From JBEBBU01 sp041158225 (GTDB lineage Bacteria > Pseudomonadota > Gammaproteobacteria > Methylococcales > Methylococcaceae): a DNA stretch of 7,064 nucleotides. The DNA is taken from assembly GCA_041158225.1 (NCBI GenBank), contig JBEBBU010000072.1, positions 1-7,064 of the forward strand, given 5' to 3'. The position numbers and the translations under genes were made by a program. Below the pieces are notes generated by a model, which worked only from the letters and a program-made list of their open reading frames with translations, was not told the origin of the DNA and did no database searches. Position 1 is the first letter of the stretch, and each line of letters begins with the position of its first letter. This document shows positions 6,565-7,064 of the stretch, piece after piece.

Positions 6565-7064
6565 GGCGTTGCCACCGGAACCCGCTCCGCTGCCAGCAAA
6601 GCCTGAACGACCAGAGGTTTCAGCAGTATCGCCCCCTGCGCAATGATGGTTTCTGTACCAGCAAGTCCCTCAAGAATCTCGACACGATCACCAGCACGGT
6701 CACCAGCACGGACGCGGGTCACTTTCCATTCATCCTGATGACTATCAGCAACGAGGACAAAGTCCTGCTGACCGATATGCAGGAGCGCGTCAGGCGGTAT
6801 CAGCAAGGCGCTTCTGGCATCAGTACCAAGACCTATTTCGGCATACATGCCCGGCTTGAGGCGTGATTCGGGATCATTCAGTTCAAAAAATACCCGCAAG
6901 GTTCTGCGCTCGGGGGAAAGTGAAGGCGCAAGACTTCGCAATACACCGGAAAACGGGTGCTCCGGTAAGCCATAAAAATGCGCCACGCAGGATTGCCCTG
7001 TAGCGACCAGACTGATCCTGACCTCAGGAACATCCGCCATCACCAGTACGGCTCCGGTTTCAAC
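6561..7064 (-). CDS. RND efflux periplasmic adaptor (MFP, CusB/CzcB type), C-terminal part
   Basis: The frame stays open to the window edge, so the gene is cut at its 5' end and 167 C-terminal residues are seen. The GTG/ATG codons near 7038-7043 are internal and not the start, because V-E-T-G-A-V-L precedes them in frame. Numbering from the edge, residues about 5-80 fit the beta-barrel domain (MADVPE, then the ATGQS turn, S-P-E-R-R-T-L-R-V, and L-K-P-G-M-Y-A-E-I). The membrane-proximal domain follows (A-L-L-I-P-P-D-A-L-L, V-x-x-G-D-x-x-G-D-R-V-E-I-L-E-G-L). Adaptors of this kind are anchored in or face the periplasm and bridge the RND trimer to the outer-membrane channel. The coupling to the RND gene by a 4-base overlap shows they form one complex. 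The missing part should hold the signal or anchor, lipoyl and hairpin domains. An exact 12-base tandem duplication lies inside. Confidence 0.88.
   Translation of the reverse strand, partial: VETGAVLVMADVPEVRISLVATGQSCVAHFYGLPEHPFSGVLRSLAPSLSPERRTLRVFFELNDPESRLKPGMYAEIGLGTDARSALLIPPDALLHIGQQDFVLVADSHQDEWKVTRVRAGDRAGDRVEILEGLAGTETIIAQGAILLKPLVVQALLAAERVPVATP
6688..6711. repeat. Exact 12-base tandem duplication in the adaptor gene
   Basis: The unit TCACCAGCACGG occurs twice back to back (6688-6699 and 6700-6711). On the coding (minus) strand it gives the repeated residues R-A-G-D R-A-G-D. Because it is a multiple of three, the frame is kept. The surrounding V-x-x-G-x-x-x-G-x-x-V-E spacing looks normal for the family, so it may be a coincidence of sequence and not an inserted copy. 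Confidence 0.8.

Noticed and set aside
5980..6606. Plus-strand open frame of 208 codons opposite the start of the RND gene
   Set aside because: It mirrors the conserved N-terminal RND domain, has no plausible ribosome site or domain, and overlaps the RND/adaptor junction.
7038..7043. GTG or ATG near 7040 as the start of the adaptor gene
   Set aside because: The frame continues upstream to the window edge with adaptor-like residues, and a protein starting here would lack the lipoyl and hairpin domains, so these codons are internal.

Overview
The window is essentially wall-to-wall protein coding and reads as part of a gammaproteobacterial chromosome. The evidence is the pairing of the MEP-pathway genes ispD and ispF, an Hda (DnaA inactivator) with a beta-clamp-binding motif, and a heavy-metal-type RND pump. 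Base composition looks moderate (roughly 50-55% GC by eye). I cannot name the genus; an Oceanospirillales/Pseudomonadales-like bacterium is a guess from gene content only.

Positions 1-3511, plus strand: a compact cluster of five genes, ispD - ispF - wrbA - hda - panE-like. Every junction is an overlap or a gap of at most 2 bases, so co-transcription and translational coupling are likely. The promoter must lie upstream of the window. A stop codon at 21-23 may be the end of an upstream gene; ftsB is the usual neighbour of ispD in this group. The cluster joins two consecutive-pathway isoprenoid enzymes (IspD and IspF act two steps apart), a WrbA-type flavin quinone reductase, the replication-initiation regulator Hda, and a ketopantoate reductase family enzyme that may serve pantothenate/CoA synthesis.

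Positions 3466-7064, minus strand: the 3' part of a metal-efflux operon. A periplasmic adaptor (MFP, CusB/CzcB type, cut by the window edge) is followed with a 4-base ATGA overlap by a complete 1032-residue RND permease of the CusA/CzcA family. An outer-membrane channel gene is expected outside the window. The permease carries the CzcA-type charged residues in TM4, but its porter-domain motifs differ from both the textbook CzcA and CusA patterns, so the metal substrate is left open.

The two blocks meet tail-to-tail with a 46-base coding overlap (3466-3511) and no intergenic space or recognisable terminator. No RNA gene, insertion sequence, CRISPR array, attachment site or origin was seen, and no gene-free stretch exceeds a few bases. 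I found no convincing undescribed system. The observations worth a second look are the convergent overlap, the variant RND motifs, the intact P-loop in Hda, and some small sequence oddities.
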